In this document: piece after piece, positions 1-7,583 of the stretch | Numbering within the stretch: the stretch's first letter is position 1 | How the letters are laid out: the number at the start of each line of letters is the position of its first letter | Assembly (NCBI GenBank): GCA_022770665.1 | Contig: JALEHL010000055.1 | Span: 1-43,515, forward strand | Direction: 5' to 3' | DNA length: 43,515 nt | Origin: Bacillota bacterium | GTDB taxonomy: Bacteria; Bacillota; Clostridia; Peptostreptococcales; Anaerovoracaceae | Program-made: the position numbers and the translations under genes | Notes under the pieces: model-generated | What the model was told of the DNA's origin: nothing | What the model saw: the letters and a program-made list of their open reading frames with translations, nothing else | Database searches by the model: none

Positions 1-801
1 AAACATGACAGTAACATGTTGATTAATCGTGAATTTGATATGGGTGGAATAGGAACGCTTTCAGACAGGTTGAATGAACTTCTGGAACTGCGGAGAAAAG
101 AGAAGCAGCATTATCAGGAGAAAGAAACTCTGATTGCGGACACTTATACAAATCTTTCTCATGATATTCGGACACCACTGACATCTTTGGACGGATATTT
201 CCAGCTTATGGAAGAATGTGAAAATGTAGAGGATCAGAAACGTTATTTAAGCATTATCCACGAAAGAATTCATAGTCTGAATGAAATGCTGGAAGAACTT
301 TTTACATTTACAAAGTTAAAAAATGAATCTTATAATTTGGAATTGACGCCTTGCTGTATGAACCGGATACTGAAAGAAACTGTTTTTTCATACTATGATA
401 ACTGGGTAAGAATGGAAATTCGGCCTGATATTCAGATTACGGAAGAACAGTTGTATATACATGGAAACAGGCAAGGGCTTCGCCGTGTTATCCAAAATGT
501 AATAAAAAATGGGCTGGATCATGGAGAAAAGAAGATTAGTATTGAGTTGGAACGTAATCAAAATCAGGCAGTGCTTAGAATTAGCAATCAGGTTACATAT
601 CCGGAACAGATTAATATAGATCATGTGTTTGAGAGATTTTACAAAGCAGATGCTGCCAGAAGTAAAACATCTACTGGATTGGGACTATCTATTGCAAAGG
701 AGTTGGTAAGTCGGATGAATGGAGAGATTGGAGCAAAGATAGAGAAAGAAGAATTTATTGTTGAAATGAGATTTCCGATTGTAACAGATGGAATGGGATA
801 A
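1..801 (+). CDS. Sensor histidine kinase, 5'-truncated by the window edge
   Basis: The frame is open from base 1, so the membrane-sensor part lies outside the window and only the cytoplasmic kinase core is seen. In order there is a short linker/coiled coil, an H-box (NLSHDIRTPLTSL, with the phospho-acceptor His), an N-box (QNVIKNGLDHG), an F-box-like FERFYKAD and a G2 box (STGLGLSIAKELV). The usual DxGxG (G1) motif is replaced by a short NQV stretch, as in many peptide-sensing kinases of Firmicutes, so this alone does not mean it is inactive. Its response regulator would be upstream. Base composition is clearly AT-richer than the shikimate operon downstream, which suggests a different origin. 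An ATG at 16 exists but has no ribosome site and would leave out the sensor. Confidence 0.88.
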   Translation, partial: KHDSNMLINREFDMGGIGTLSDRLNELLELRRKEKQHYQEKETLIADTYTNLSHDIRTPLTSLDGYFQLMEECENVEDQKRYLSIIHERIHSLNEMLEELFTFTKLKNESYNLELTPCCMNRILKETVFSYYDNWVRMEIRPDIQITEEQLYIHGNRQGLRRVIQNVIKNGLDHGEKKISIELERNQNQAVLRISNQVTYPEQINIDHVFERFYKADAARSKTSTGLGLSIAKELVSRMNGEIGAKIEKEEFIVEMRFPIVTDGMG

Positions 802-866
802 AAATAGGGAAGAATTGATAAAGTCTGTTAATAAATCACTCGCAAAGTAACGACGTTTGCGTTACA

Positions 867-980
867 ATGAAACTGACAGGAGGTATTCCGTTTGCTGTTA
901 CATTACCAAAAGTACCAGATACGATCAATACAGATTTGATGTCGAATGATGAAATCCATACAAAATTGACAAAAGGTTAT
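867..980 (+). pseudogene. RelB/DinJ-type antitoxin, C-terminal relic
   Basis: About 38 codons encode LTGGIPFAVTLPKVPD followed by NTDLMSNDEIHTKLTKGY. This matches my recollection of the C-terminal toxin-wrapping half of RelB/DinJ antitoxins (GIPF-V-LP ... N-D-M---E-H--L-KGY). The N-terminal ribbon-helix-helix DNA-binding half is missing: the same frame upstream runs into a stop at 819 after unrelated residues. Beyond codon 38 the frame stays open to 1262 but enters the GTTAACC repeat region and no longer resembles the family. No toxin gene follows. The homology is recalled, not searched. Confidence 0.6.
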
Positions 981-1090
981 AGATTGCGGAGCATGCTGCC
1001 GGGGAGGAAGACTGGCAGCAATCTGTTTAGATACGGGAGAAACGTTTTACTCATCACCGAACACATCCCCCGGCGCGTACCCGGAGGCGA

Positions 1091-1127
1091 ATTAACCGTT
1101 TGTGGAAATTCTGCATTTCTGGTTAAC
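1091..1127. repeat. 37-base GTTAACC/GGTTAAC unit, copy 1
   Basis: The unit has near-inverted heptamers at its ends (ATTAACC and GGTTAAC) around a 23-base core. Its reverse complement aligns with the unit at 33212: over the 39 bases 1092-1130 versus 33209-33247, 33 positions match. It lies in non-coding DNA between the antitoxin relic and the aro operon promoter. Confidence 0.75.
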
Positions 1128-1163
1128 GGATTTCGGTTCCGGCCACCGCGTTCTGAGTCTAAA

Positions 1164-1201
1164 ATAAACCATTTGCGAACAAAATCTGCAATTTGGTTTA
1201 T
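1164..1201. repeat. Diverged 38-base unit of the GTTAACC family
   Basis: ATAAACC and GGTTTAT form the ends of a 38-base unit with inner TTTGC and GCAAT arms, so the strand could fold into a hairpin. Size and architecture follow the 37-base units at 1091 and near 33.1 kb, but with T/A changes in the end motifs. A lone GTTAACC follows at 1259-1265. Confidence 0.5.
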
Positions 1202-1286
1202 TTTTTTGCGTTTGGCGGTCTGCGGTATTCACGGTCCGCTGTTTTCTTTTCGCTCATGTTAACCTTTTTTTAATTTTTTCCGCATT

Positions 1287-1306
1287 CGGTTCACTGTAGT
1301 GAACCG
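1287..1306. repeat. Perfect dyad CGGTTCACT-GT-AGTGAACCG
   Basis: Two 9-base arms are separated by 2 bases. A hairpin with a 2-base loop is unlikely, so a protein-binding dyad is the better reading. A related but imperfect arrangement (CGGTTCC ... CAGTGAACG) lies just before the GTTAACC units near 33.03 kb, so this element may travel with that repeat family. Confidence 0.5.
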
Positions 1307-1367
1307 GCCCGATTAGACGGGTGCAGGCGGGCACCGGTTATTTTGCGCAGCAGGCGGGAAAGCCGGC

Positions 1368-1396
1368 TTGACAACGGCCGAAGGATGTGGTAAAGT
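1368..1396 (+). promoter_or_regulatory. Sigma-A promoter of the aro operon
   Basis: TTGACA at 1368-1373 and TAAAGT at 1391-1396 are separated by exactly 17 bases. The start codon of the DAHP synthase is about 150 bases downstream, leaving a long leader that could carry regulation. No T-box or known riboswitch consensus was seen. Confidence 0.75.
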
Positions 1397-1414
1397 GGAT
1401 ACAATGAATTTTTA

Positions 1415-1498
1415 GAATTTTCTGAAAATTCCAAACGCGCTGCAGGCGAAAGAAATAAAAGCAAACCGGAAGAATCCTCTTTTTATTCCGGCCGTTTT
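1415..1498 (+). promoter_or_regulatory. Leader hairpins before the aro operon
   Basis: Two structures follow the promoter. A dyad GAATTTT-CTG-AAAATTC lies at 1415-1431. A stem CCGGAA (1466-1471) with TTCCGG (1486-1491) is followed by GCCGTTTTAG, with only a short T run. The second could be a weak terminator or attenuator. No leader peptide rich in aromatic residues was recognised, so the regulatory role is inference. Confidence 0.35.
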
Positions 1499-1551
1499 AG
1501 AGTAAAATAGTTTCGTAACAAGTGACGTAACATGAGAAAAGGAGTATTGAA

Positions 1552-2616
1552 ATGATCGCAGTATTGAAGAAAGAAACAACGGACAGACAGATTCATGATC
1601 TGACGGAGTGGCTCGAATCCATGGGCCTGAAAGTACATCTTTCCAGGGGCGATTACGCGACCATCGTGGGCCTGGTAGGCGATACTTCCAATATAGACAG
1701 AGAACTGCTGGAAAGTCTGGACATCGTGGAGTCCGTGAAGACGATTTCAGAGCCGTTCAAGAAGGCAAACCGGAAATTCCATCCGGAAGATACGGTCGTT
1801 GAAGTGGGCGGAACTGGCGGAACCGGGGAAGGCGGCAGCGAAGGCCGCAGCGAAGGTGGCAGCACTGTCGGCTGCGTGAAAGTCGGCGGAGGAAATTTTG
1901 CCGTGATGGCAGGACCATGTTCTGTGGAAAGCCGGGACCAGATTGAAGAAGTGGCTCAGGCAGTAAAAGATGCCGGTGCCTTGATTCTGCGCGGCGGAGC
2001 CTTCAAACCGAGAACTTCTCCATATGATTTCCAGGGCCTGAAGGACGAGGGAATCGAGCTGCTGGAACATGCCCGGGCCCATACCGGACTTCCGATCGTC
2101 ACGGAGATCATGAATCCGAATCATCTGCCGATGTTTGAAAATGTGGACCTGATTCAGGTAGGCGCGCGGAATATGCAGAATTTTGAGCTGCTGAAGGAGC
2201 TGGGAAAGATCAACAAGCCGATTCTGCTGAAGCGCGGCATGGCCAATACCATCAAGGAGTGGCTCATGAGTGCGGAATACATTATGGCCGGCGGCAACGA
2301 AAACATTATTTTATGCGAGAGGGGCATCCGGACCTTTGAGACGTACACGAGAAATACACTGGATCTTTCCGCAATTCCTGTGCTGAAGGAGTTGACCCAT
2401 CTGCCGGTTATCGTGGATCCCAGCCATGCGACAGGCGTAGCACGGTATGTGAAGCCGATGGCACTGGCGGCTGCCGCGGCTGGCGCTGACGGCCTGATGA
2501 TCGAGGTGCACAACAATCCGTCCAAGGCCCTTTGCGACGGAGCCCAGTCGCTGACACCGGAACAGTTTGCCGATGTGATGAAGGGTGTGAATAAGATCCG
2601 CGAGGTGATGAAATGA
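1552..2616 (+). CDS. aroF: 3-deoxy-7-phosphoheptulonate (DAHP) synthase, type I-beta
   Basis: Condenses phosphoenolpyruvate and erythrose 4-phosphate, the entry step to chorismate. At 354 residues it has a ferredoxin-like N-terminal domain (about 1-80), as in Thermotoga-type enzymes, then the barrel with GPCSVES, KPRTSPYDFQG, QVGARNMQNFELLKE, ILLKRG and VDPSHATG. The two domains are joined by an unusual Gly/Ser/Glu-rich linker at about residues 85-106 that is not typical of the family. The N-terminal domain normally gives allosteric control by an aromatic end product. The start follows AAAGGAGTATTGAA. The stop overlaps the next start (ATGA). First gene of a coupled operon. Confidence 0.95.
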   Translation: MIAVLKKETTDRQIHDLTEWLESMGLKVHLSRGDYATIVGLVGDTSNIDRELLESLDIVESVKTISEPFKKANRKFHPEDTVVEVGGTGGTGEGGSEGRSEGGSTVGCVKVGGGNFAVMAGPCSVESRDQIEEVAQAVKDAGALILRGGAFKPRTSPYDFQGLKDEGIELLEHARAHTGLPIVTEIMNPNHLPMFENVDLIQVGARNMQNFELLKELGKINKPILLKRGMANTIKEWLMSAEYIMAGGNENIILCERGIRTFETYTRNTLDLSAIPVLKELTHLPVIVDPSHATGVARYVKPMALAAAAAGADGLMIEVHNNPSKALCDGAQSLTPEQFADVMKGVNKIREVMK

Positions 2617-3497
2617 CAGATGACGGCACGAAGCAGGAAGAAATGACCGTGGGCGTGGTAGGCCTGGGGCTCATCGGCGGCTCGGTGGCCAAGGCATACA
2701 AGGCGGCTGGCTGCCGGGTTCTGGGTGCGGACCGGGATACGAAGATTCTGGGATTTGCACGTCTGGCGGGGGTCATCGACGAGGTGCTGGAGCCGGAGAC
2801 CAATCTGAGCCAGTGCGATCTGGTGTTTCTGGCAGTGTATCCCGGCGCAGCCATTGAATACGTAAAGGAAAACGCCGGCCGGTTTAACAAGGAAGGACTG
2901 GTCATGGACTGCTGCGGCGTGAAGAAGGCAGTCTGCGAAGCCTGCTTCCCGGTGGCAGAGGAGTACGGATTCACCTTTGTCGGCGGACATCCGATGGCCG
3001 GCACAGAACGTTCCGGGATCAAAGTCTCCCGTGCCGATCTCTTTCAGGGTGCATCCATGGTGGTGGTTCCGCCGGTGTTCGATGATATCCGCCTGCTTGC
3101 CAGGGTGAAGGAGGCGCTGAAGCCCATGGGATTTGCCCGTTTCAAGGTAACCCATGCAGAGCATCACGACCGGATGATTGCCTACACCTCCCAGCTTTCG
3201 CATATTGCGTCCAACGCTTTCGTCAAGAGCCCGTCGGCGCTGGAGGAAGAAGGCTACAGCGGCGGCAGTTTCCGGGATCTGACCCGGGTGGCCTATCTGA
3301 ACGAAAAAATGTGGGCAGAGCTGTTCATGTATAATAAGGAAGCACTGCTTGCGGAACTGGATATTTTGCTGGGAAGCCTGCAGGAATACCGGGATGCCAT
3401 CGCGGCGGAGGATACAGAGAAGCTGGAGCAGCTGCTGCGGGACGGCCGGGAGCGGAAAGAAGAACTGGAAAAGAAACGACCGGAGAAAAAAGAATGA
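2613..3497 (+). CDS. tyrA: Prephenate dehydrogenase
   Basis: Oxidative decarboxylation of prephenate to 4-hydroxyphenylpyruvate in tyrosine synthesis. The 294-residue protein starts with a Rossmann NAD(P) site (VGVVGLGLIGGSVA, residues 9-22). It carries the family motif GGHPMAGTERSG and the helical dimerisation part with the prephenate-binding region HDRMIAYTSQLSHIASNA. There is no C-terminal ACT domain, so direct feedback control by tyrosine through that domain is not expected; the protein ends in a Lys/Glu-rich tail. The start overlaps the aroF stop by 4 bases and the stop overlaps aroB in the same way. Confidence 0.93.
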   Translation: MTDDGTKQEEMTVGVVGLGLIGGSVAKAYKAAGCRVLGADRDTKILGFARLAGVIDEVLEPETNLSQCDLVFLAVYPGAAIEYVKENAGRFNKEGLVMDCCGVKKAVCEACFPVAEEYGFTFVGGHPMAGTERSGIKVSRADLFQGASMVVVPPVFDDIRLLARVKEALKPMGFARFKVTHAEHHDRMIAYTSQLSHIASNAFVKSPSALEEEGYSGGSFRDLTRVAYLNEKMWAELFMYNKEALLAELDILLGSLQEYRDAIAAEDTEKLEQLLRDGRERKEELEKKRPEKKE

Positions 3498-4585
3498 GAA
3501 AAACGATTCATGTAGATACAGCGCATCCCTACGATGTGCATATCGGGGCGGGGCTGCTGGATGATCTGGCAGAGCTGCTCCCGGAAAAGATCAGAAACGT
3601 GGCGGCAGGAGGCGGCAAGGCGGTCCTGCTGACGGATGAACATGTGGATCCTCTGTACGGTGACCGTACGGCGCAAAATCTGTCCGCCCTGGGTTTTCAG
3701 GTGCTGCGGACGGTAGTGCCGGCGGGGGAAACGGCGAAGAGCGGAGACTGCTATCTCCGCCAGCTTTCATTCCTGGCAGGAAATCACGTTTCACGGCAGG
3801 ATGTGATTTTCGCCCTGGGAGGCGGTGTAGCCGGGGATCTTTCGGGATTTCTTGCCGCGACCTATCAGCGGGGAATCCCGTTTGTGCAGCTTCCCACCAC
3901 CCTGCTTGCAGCGGTGGATTCTTCGGTAGGCGGAAAGACGGCCATCAATCTGCCGGAAGGAAAGAATCTGGCGGGTGCGTTTTATCAGCCTTCCGCCGTG
4001 ATCATGGATACGGACACCCTGGATACGCTGGAACCATCGGTATTTGCCGATGGATGCGCAGAGGTGATCAAGTACGGCATGATCTGGGATGCAGCCCTTT
4101 ACCGGCGGCTTTCAGAAAACATTCTGCCGTCCTGCCGCAGCGACAAGGAACTGCAGGCTGAGATCATCGCAGCCTGCGTGGATATCAAGCGGCAGGTCGT
4201 GGTGCAGGATGAACTGGACAAGGGGCTGCGAAACCTGCTGAATTTCGGTCATACCATCGGCCATTCCATCGAAAAAAACAGCGGATTTGCGATCTCCCAC
4301 GGCAGTGCGGTGGCCATGGGCATGGCCATTGTAACCAGAGCCGCGGAGAAAGAAGGAATCTGCGAGAAGGGAACGGCAGACGGACTGAAGAATCTGCTGG
4401 AAGCATACGGCCTTCCGGCGGAGGCACCGTTTACGACGGAGCAGCTGCTGGCAGGCATGCTTTCGGACAAGAAGATCGAGGGCGGCGGGATCAATCTGAT
4501 CCTGCCGCGAAAGATTGGGGAATGCTTCATTTCTCATATGGACGTGGCGCAGGCCCAGAAGCTGCTGGCAGGAGGGAGATCGTAG
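3494..4585 (+). CDS. aroB: 3-dehydroquinate synthase
   Basis: Converts DAHP to 3-dehydroquinate, using NAD and a divalent metal. The 363-residue protein shows the NAD-binding GGGVAGDLSGFLAATYQRG, the catalytic-site PTTLLAAVDSSVGGKTAIN, and the metal-binding histidines in NFGHTIGHSIE and further along (SHGSAVAMG). Full length for the family. It starts inside the tyrA stop (ATGA) and its TAG directly abuts the aroA ATG, so translation is coupled along the operon. Confidence 0.96.
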   Translation: MRKTIHVDTAHPYDVHIGAGLLDDLAELLPEKIRNVAAGGGKAVLLTDEHVDPLYGDRTAQNLSALGFQVLRTVVPAGETAKSGDCYLRQLSFLAGNHVSRQDVIFALGGGVAGDLSGFLAATYQRGIPFVQLPTTLLAAVDSSVGGKTAINLPEGKNLAGAFYQPSAVIMDTDTLDTLEPSVFADGCAEVIKYGMIWDAALYRRLSENILPSCRSDKELQAEIIAACVDIKRQVVVQDELDKGLRNLLNFGHTIGHSIEKNSGFAISHGSAVAMGMAIVTRAAEKEGICEKGTADGLKNLLEAYGLPAEAPFTTEQLLAGMLSDKKIEGGGINLILPRKIGECFISHMDVAQAQKLLAGGRS

Positions 4586-5977
4586 ATGGAAGTCAGGCTG
4601 GATCACAGAAAACTGACCGGAACGGTGAAGGTCATACAGTCGAAGTCCTTTGCCCATCGGATCCTGCTGGCGGCGGCGCTGTCGAAGATTACTTCCGGAC
4701 TGGAAACGGAAGTGAAGCTGGAAACCGTCAGCGAGGACATGGAGGCGACCCGCAGGGTTATCGCGGCCATGGAGCGTGGGGAGGATGTGCTGGACTGCGG
4801 CGAAAGCGGCACCACTTTGCGGTTCGTGGTGCCGGTCTGCGGCGCGCTGCGGGGAAGAAGGCAGGCGGCAGAAGAGGCCGGAAGAGCGGGATGTGGAAAA
4901 GAGGAGGCCGGTCCGGCCGGCGAGATCCGGTTCACCGGCCGCGGCAGGCTCATGCAGCGGCCCATGGGACCGCTGCTTGAAGCGATGGCTCCCCACGGCG
5001 TAAGCGCCTCCTGTGAGGACGGGCAGCTGGTGCTGACCGGCGGGCTTACTGCGGGGGAATACTCCATTGCGGCCAATGTGTCTTCCCAGTACATCAGCGG
5101 TCTGCTGTTCGCGCTGCCGCTGCTGGAAGGGGACAGCGTGCTGAACCTGCTGGGGCGGGTGGAATCCCGCCCGTATATCGATATTACCCTGGATGTGCTG
5201 CGGCAGTTCGGGATAAGGATTGAAGAGGACGTGCCGGGCGGGGCTGGAGCACCGGATGCATCGGAGAGCAGTGCATCCGGGAAGAATGCGCCGGTTACCT
5301 GCCGGTTCCGCATACCGGGCGGACAAGTTTATCGCGGCCCGGCATCCATGGAAGTGGAAGGCGACTGGTCCAATGCGGCCTTTTGGCTGGCGGCCGGCGC
5401 CGCAGGCGGCGGCCCGGTGACAGTGACGGGACTGAATCTCCGGTCGGTACAGGGGGATATGGCGATCTGCCGGGTGCTGCGCCAGTTCGGCGCAGAGGTT
5501 ACGGAAGATGAGGCGGCAGGCAGCGTAACCTGCAGCTGTCCGGAGGGCCTGCAGCTGCATGGAACGGAAATCGATGTGGCAGACATTCCGGATGCGGTGC
5601 CGGTTCTTTCGGTGGTTGCGGCAGCAGCTGCAGGCGATACGAGAATCTGCAATGCAGGACGTCTGCGGATCAAGGAAAGCGACCGGCTTCAGACGGTGAC
5701 TGCCATGCTGCAGGCGCTGGGCTGTCCGGTGGAGGAAGGGAAAGACTTCCTGCTGATCCACGGTCAGGGCTGCGGCGGTCGGGATCGCGAAGGGCATCTG
5801 ACCGGCGGCACAGTAGACGGATCCGGAGATCATCGCATTGTCATGAGTGCAGCAGTGGCATCCGCCCTCTGCAGCGGACCGGTGGTGATCACAGGCGCGG
5901 AAGCAGTGAATAAATCCTATCCGGGATTTTTTGAGGAGAGAGAAAAACTATGGGAAGCACATATGGAAAACGGCTGA
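4586..5977 (+). CDS. aroA: 5-enolpyruvylshikimate-3-phosphate synthase
   Basis: Transfers the enolpyruvyl group of PEP to shikimate 3-phosphate. Motifs present are SKSFAHRILLAAAL (substrate lysine and serine), DCGESGTTLRF, NVSSQYISGLLFALPLL, VADIPDAVPVLSV (catalytic Asp), RIKESDRL and DGSGDHRIVMS. At 463 residues it is longer than the usual ~430 because of two low-complexity insertions: Ala/Gly/Glu/Arg-rich at about 87-115 and Gly/Ala/Ser-rich at about 218-240, both apparently in surface loops. Its last 28 bases overlap aroC. The lack of shikimate kinase and dehydrogenase genes nearby means those steps are encoded elsewhere. Confidence 0.95.
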   Translation: MEVRLDHRKLTGTVKVIQSKSFAHRILLAAALSKITSGLETEVKLETVSEDMEATRRVIAAMERGEDVLDCGESGTTLRFVVPVCGALRGRRQAAEEAGRAGCGKEEAGPAGEIRFTGRGRLMQRPMGPLLEAMAPHGVSASCEDGQLVLTGGLTAGEYSIAANVSSQYISGLLFALPLLEGDSVLNLLGRVESRPYIDITLDVLRQFGIRIEEDVPGGAGAPDASESSASGKNAPVTCRFRIPGGQVYRGPASMEVEGDWSNAAFWLAAGAAGGGPVTVTGLNLRSVQGDMAICRVLRQFGAEVTEDEAAGSVTCSCPEGLQLHGTEIDVADIPDAVPVLSVVAAAAAGDTRICNAGRLRIKESDRLQTVTAMLQALGCPVEEGKDFLLIHGQGCGGRDREGHLTGGTVDGSGDHRIVMSAAVASALCSGPVVITGAEAVNKSYPGFFEEREKLWEAHMENG

Positions 5978-7062
5978 AAGTCACCATCTTCGGGGAGTCT
6001 CACGGCAAAGCCATCGGTATGGTGGCAGAGGGCTTTCCGGCGGGTGAGATAATCGATATGGACGAGTTGCTGGCCTTCATGGCACGGCGGTCCGCAGCGG
6101 GGAAAAAATATTCCACGCCGCGGAAGGAACCGGATATTCCGGTATTCCTCAGCGGTGTGCTGGAAAAGCCTGCGGCGGAAGGAGAGAAAAGAGTTCTGCG
6201 GATCCTGAACTCCCCGATATCGGTTATGATTGAGAATACGAATCAGCGGTCCGGAGACTACAGTAATCTGAAAGATGTGCCGCGGCCGGCCCATGCGGAT
6301 TTTGCGGCCATGATGCGGTACGGATCCAATGTGGATCTCCGCGGCGGCGGGCATTTTTCCGGGCGGCTGACCGCACCGCTGTGTGTGGCTGGCGGCATGG
6401 CGAAGCAGATCCTGGCCCGGCGCGAAGTATCCGTGACAGCGCAGATGATCGCCGTAGGAGGTGTCAGCGGCGTTGTTTCGGAGGATCCTGTGACCGGAAT
6501 TCATCAGGTTGGAGAAACGGGTATGGAAGCGATGATGGAAGCCATGGCCGCTGCGCAGAAAGAAGGAGATTCTGTGGGCGGCATCGTTGAATGCGTGGTC
6601 GACGGTCTGCCTGCTGGTGCCTGCGGGGATCATATGTTTGACGGCATGGAAGGAAGAATTTCGCAGGCAGTCTTCGGGATCCCGGCGGTGAAGGGAATTG
6701 AGTTCGGCAACGGATTCGCCTGTGCCGCACTGCGGGGAAGCGAAAATAATGACAGCTTTTACGTAAACGAACAGGGACAGGTGCGGACCAGAACCAATCA
6801 TCACGGAGGGGTCCTGGGCGGCATTGCCAGCGGCATGCCGGTGGTATTCCGCGTGGCGGTGAAGCCGACGCCGTCCATTTTCAAGGAGCAGGACAGCGTT
6901 TCTCTGTCTGGTGGCTGCGATATGAAGCTGAAAATCAAAGGACGTCATGACCCATGTATCGTGCAGCGTGCGGTTCCCGTCGTCGAAGCAGCTGCGGCCC
7001 TTGCCGTTCTGGACGGCCTGCTCGACTGCAGCATGTTCTGCAATGAAAAAACAGAAAAGTGA
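5950..7062 (+). CDS. aroC: Chorismate synthase
   Basis: Makes chorismate from EPSP with reduced FMN. The 370-residue protein has FGESHGKAIG at the N-terminus, RRSAAGKKYSTPRKEPD, RPAHADFAAMMRYG with NVDLRGGGHFSGR, GGVLGGIASGMPV with VKPTPS, and the C-terminal GRHDPCIVQRAVPVVEA. All conserved FMN/EPSP-binding blocks are intact. It starts inside the aroA gene at an ATG preceded by a GAGGAGAGAAAAACT ribosome site. Confidence 0.96.
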   Translation: MGSTYGKRLKVTIFGESHGKAIGMVAEGFPAGEIIDMDELLAFMARRSAAGKKYSTPRKEPDIPVFLSGVLEKPAAEGEKRVLRILNSPISVMIENTNQRSGDYSNLKDVPRPAHADFAAMMRYGSNVDLRGGGHFSGRLTAPLCVAGGMAKQILARREVSVTAQMIAVGGVSGVVSEDPVTGIHQVGETGMEAMMEAMAAAQKEGDSVGGIVECVVDGLPAGACGDHMFDGMEGRISQAVFGIPAVKGIEFGNGFACAALRGSENNDSFYVNEQGQVRTRTNHHGGVLGGIASGMPVVFRVAVKPTPSIFKEQDSVSLSGGCDMKLKIKGRHDPCIVQRAVPVVEAAAALAVLDGLLDCSMFCNEKTEK

Positions 7063-7069
7063 GGAAACT

Positions 7070-7510
7070 ATGAAAATCTATGTAATCAACGGACCGAACC
7101 TGAATTTCCTGGGGATCCGGGAACCGCAGCTTTATGGCCGCCAGACCTATCAGGATCTGGTGGATTCTGTCCGCAGCTGGGCAGAGGAAATGAACCTGGA
7201 AGTGGAAATATACCAGTCAAATCATGAAGGAGACCTGGTCACAAAGATCCAGGAGGCGTATGGAAAGGCAGATGGCATCATCATCAATGCCGCAGCATAT
7301 ACACACACCAGTGTGGCAGTTCTGGATGCGCTGAAAGCAGTGGCCATCCCGACCGTGGAAGTGCACCTTACCGACATTCAGGAACGGGAGCCGTTCCGGC
7401 GGCACTCTTACGTGTCCATGGCAGCGGAGAAGATGATCTGCGGCAAGGGATTCGAAGGTTACCGGGAAGCTCTGGAGTATTTCTGTAAAAAACAGACTGA
7501 CAGGACTTGA
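7070..7510 (+). CDS. aroQ: 3-dehydroquinate dehydratase, type II
   Basis: Dehydrates 3-dehydroquinate to dehydroshikimate. The 146-residue protein has INGPNLNFLGIREPQLYG (catalytic Arg and Tyr), SNHEGDLV, INAAAYTHTSVAVLDAL, the catalytic His in EVHLTDIQEREPFRRHS, and CGKGFEGY. The start at 7070 is chosen because GAGGAAACT precedes it and the family begins exactly there; upstream ATG codons in this frame lie inside aroC. Last gene of the shikimate operon, 7 bases after aroC. Confidence 0.95.
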   Translation: MKIYVINGPNLNFLGIREPQLYGRQTYQDLVDSVRSWAEEMNLEVEIYQSNHEGDLVTKIQEAYGKADGIIINAAAYTHTSVAVLDALKAVAIPTVEVHLTDIQEREPFRRHSYVSMAAEKMICGKGFEGYREALEYFCKKQTDRT

Positions 7511-7535
7511 CAGAAAATGGATCCGGCGCTAAGAT
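7507..7535 (+). promoter_or_regulatory. Sigma-A promoter for the TadZ-like gene
   Basis: TTGACA (7507-7512), a 17-base spacer and TAAGAT (7530-7535), overlapping the aroQ stop codon. No terminator is seen between aroQ and this promoter, so read-through from the aro operon is also possible. Confidence 0.65.
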
Positions 7536-7583
7536 AGACAGGAAGAGGATCTGCATTTTGCCCGTGGAAACGGAGCAGAATAT

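Noticed and set aside
540..660. Missing DxGxG motif as evidence that the first kinase is inactive
   Set aside because: Many peptide-sensing kinases of Firmicutes have the same shortened G1 region and work; the H, N, F and G2 boxes are intact.
981..1262. Continuation of the open frame after the antitoxin relic as a 131-residue protein
   Set aside because: Sequence after codon 38 consists of the GTTAACC repeat region and has no protein-like composition or ribosome site.
1397..1551. T-box or other known riboswitch in the aro leader
   Set aside because: No TGGNACCGCG-type antiterminator bulge or other known consensus was seen.
4112..5833. Long minus-strand open frame antisense to aroB/aroA, and similar ones at 9423-11015, 15366-16748 and 42162-43409
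   Set aside because: They lie opposite well-recognised genes, have compositions typical of antisense frames in GC-rich DNA and lack ribosome sites.
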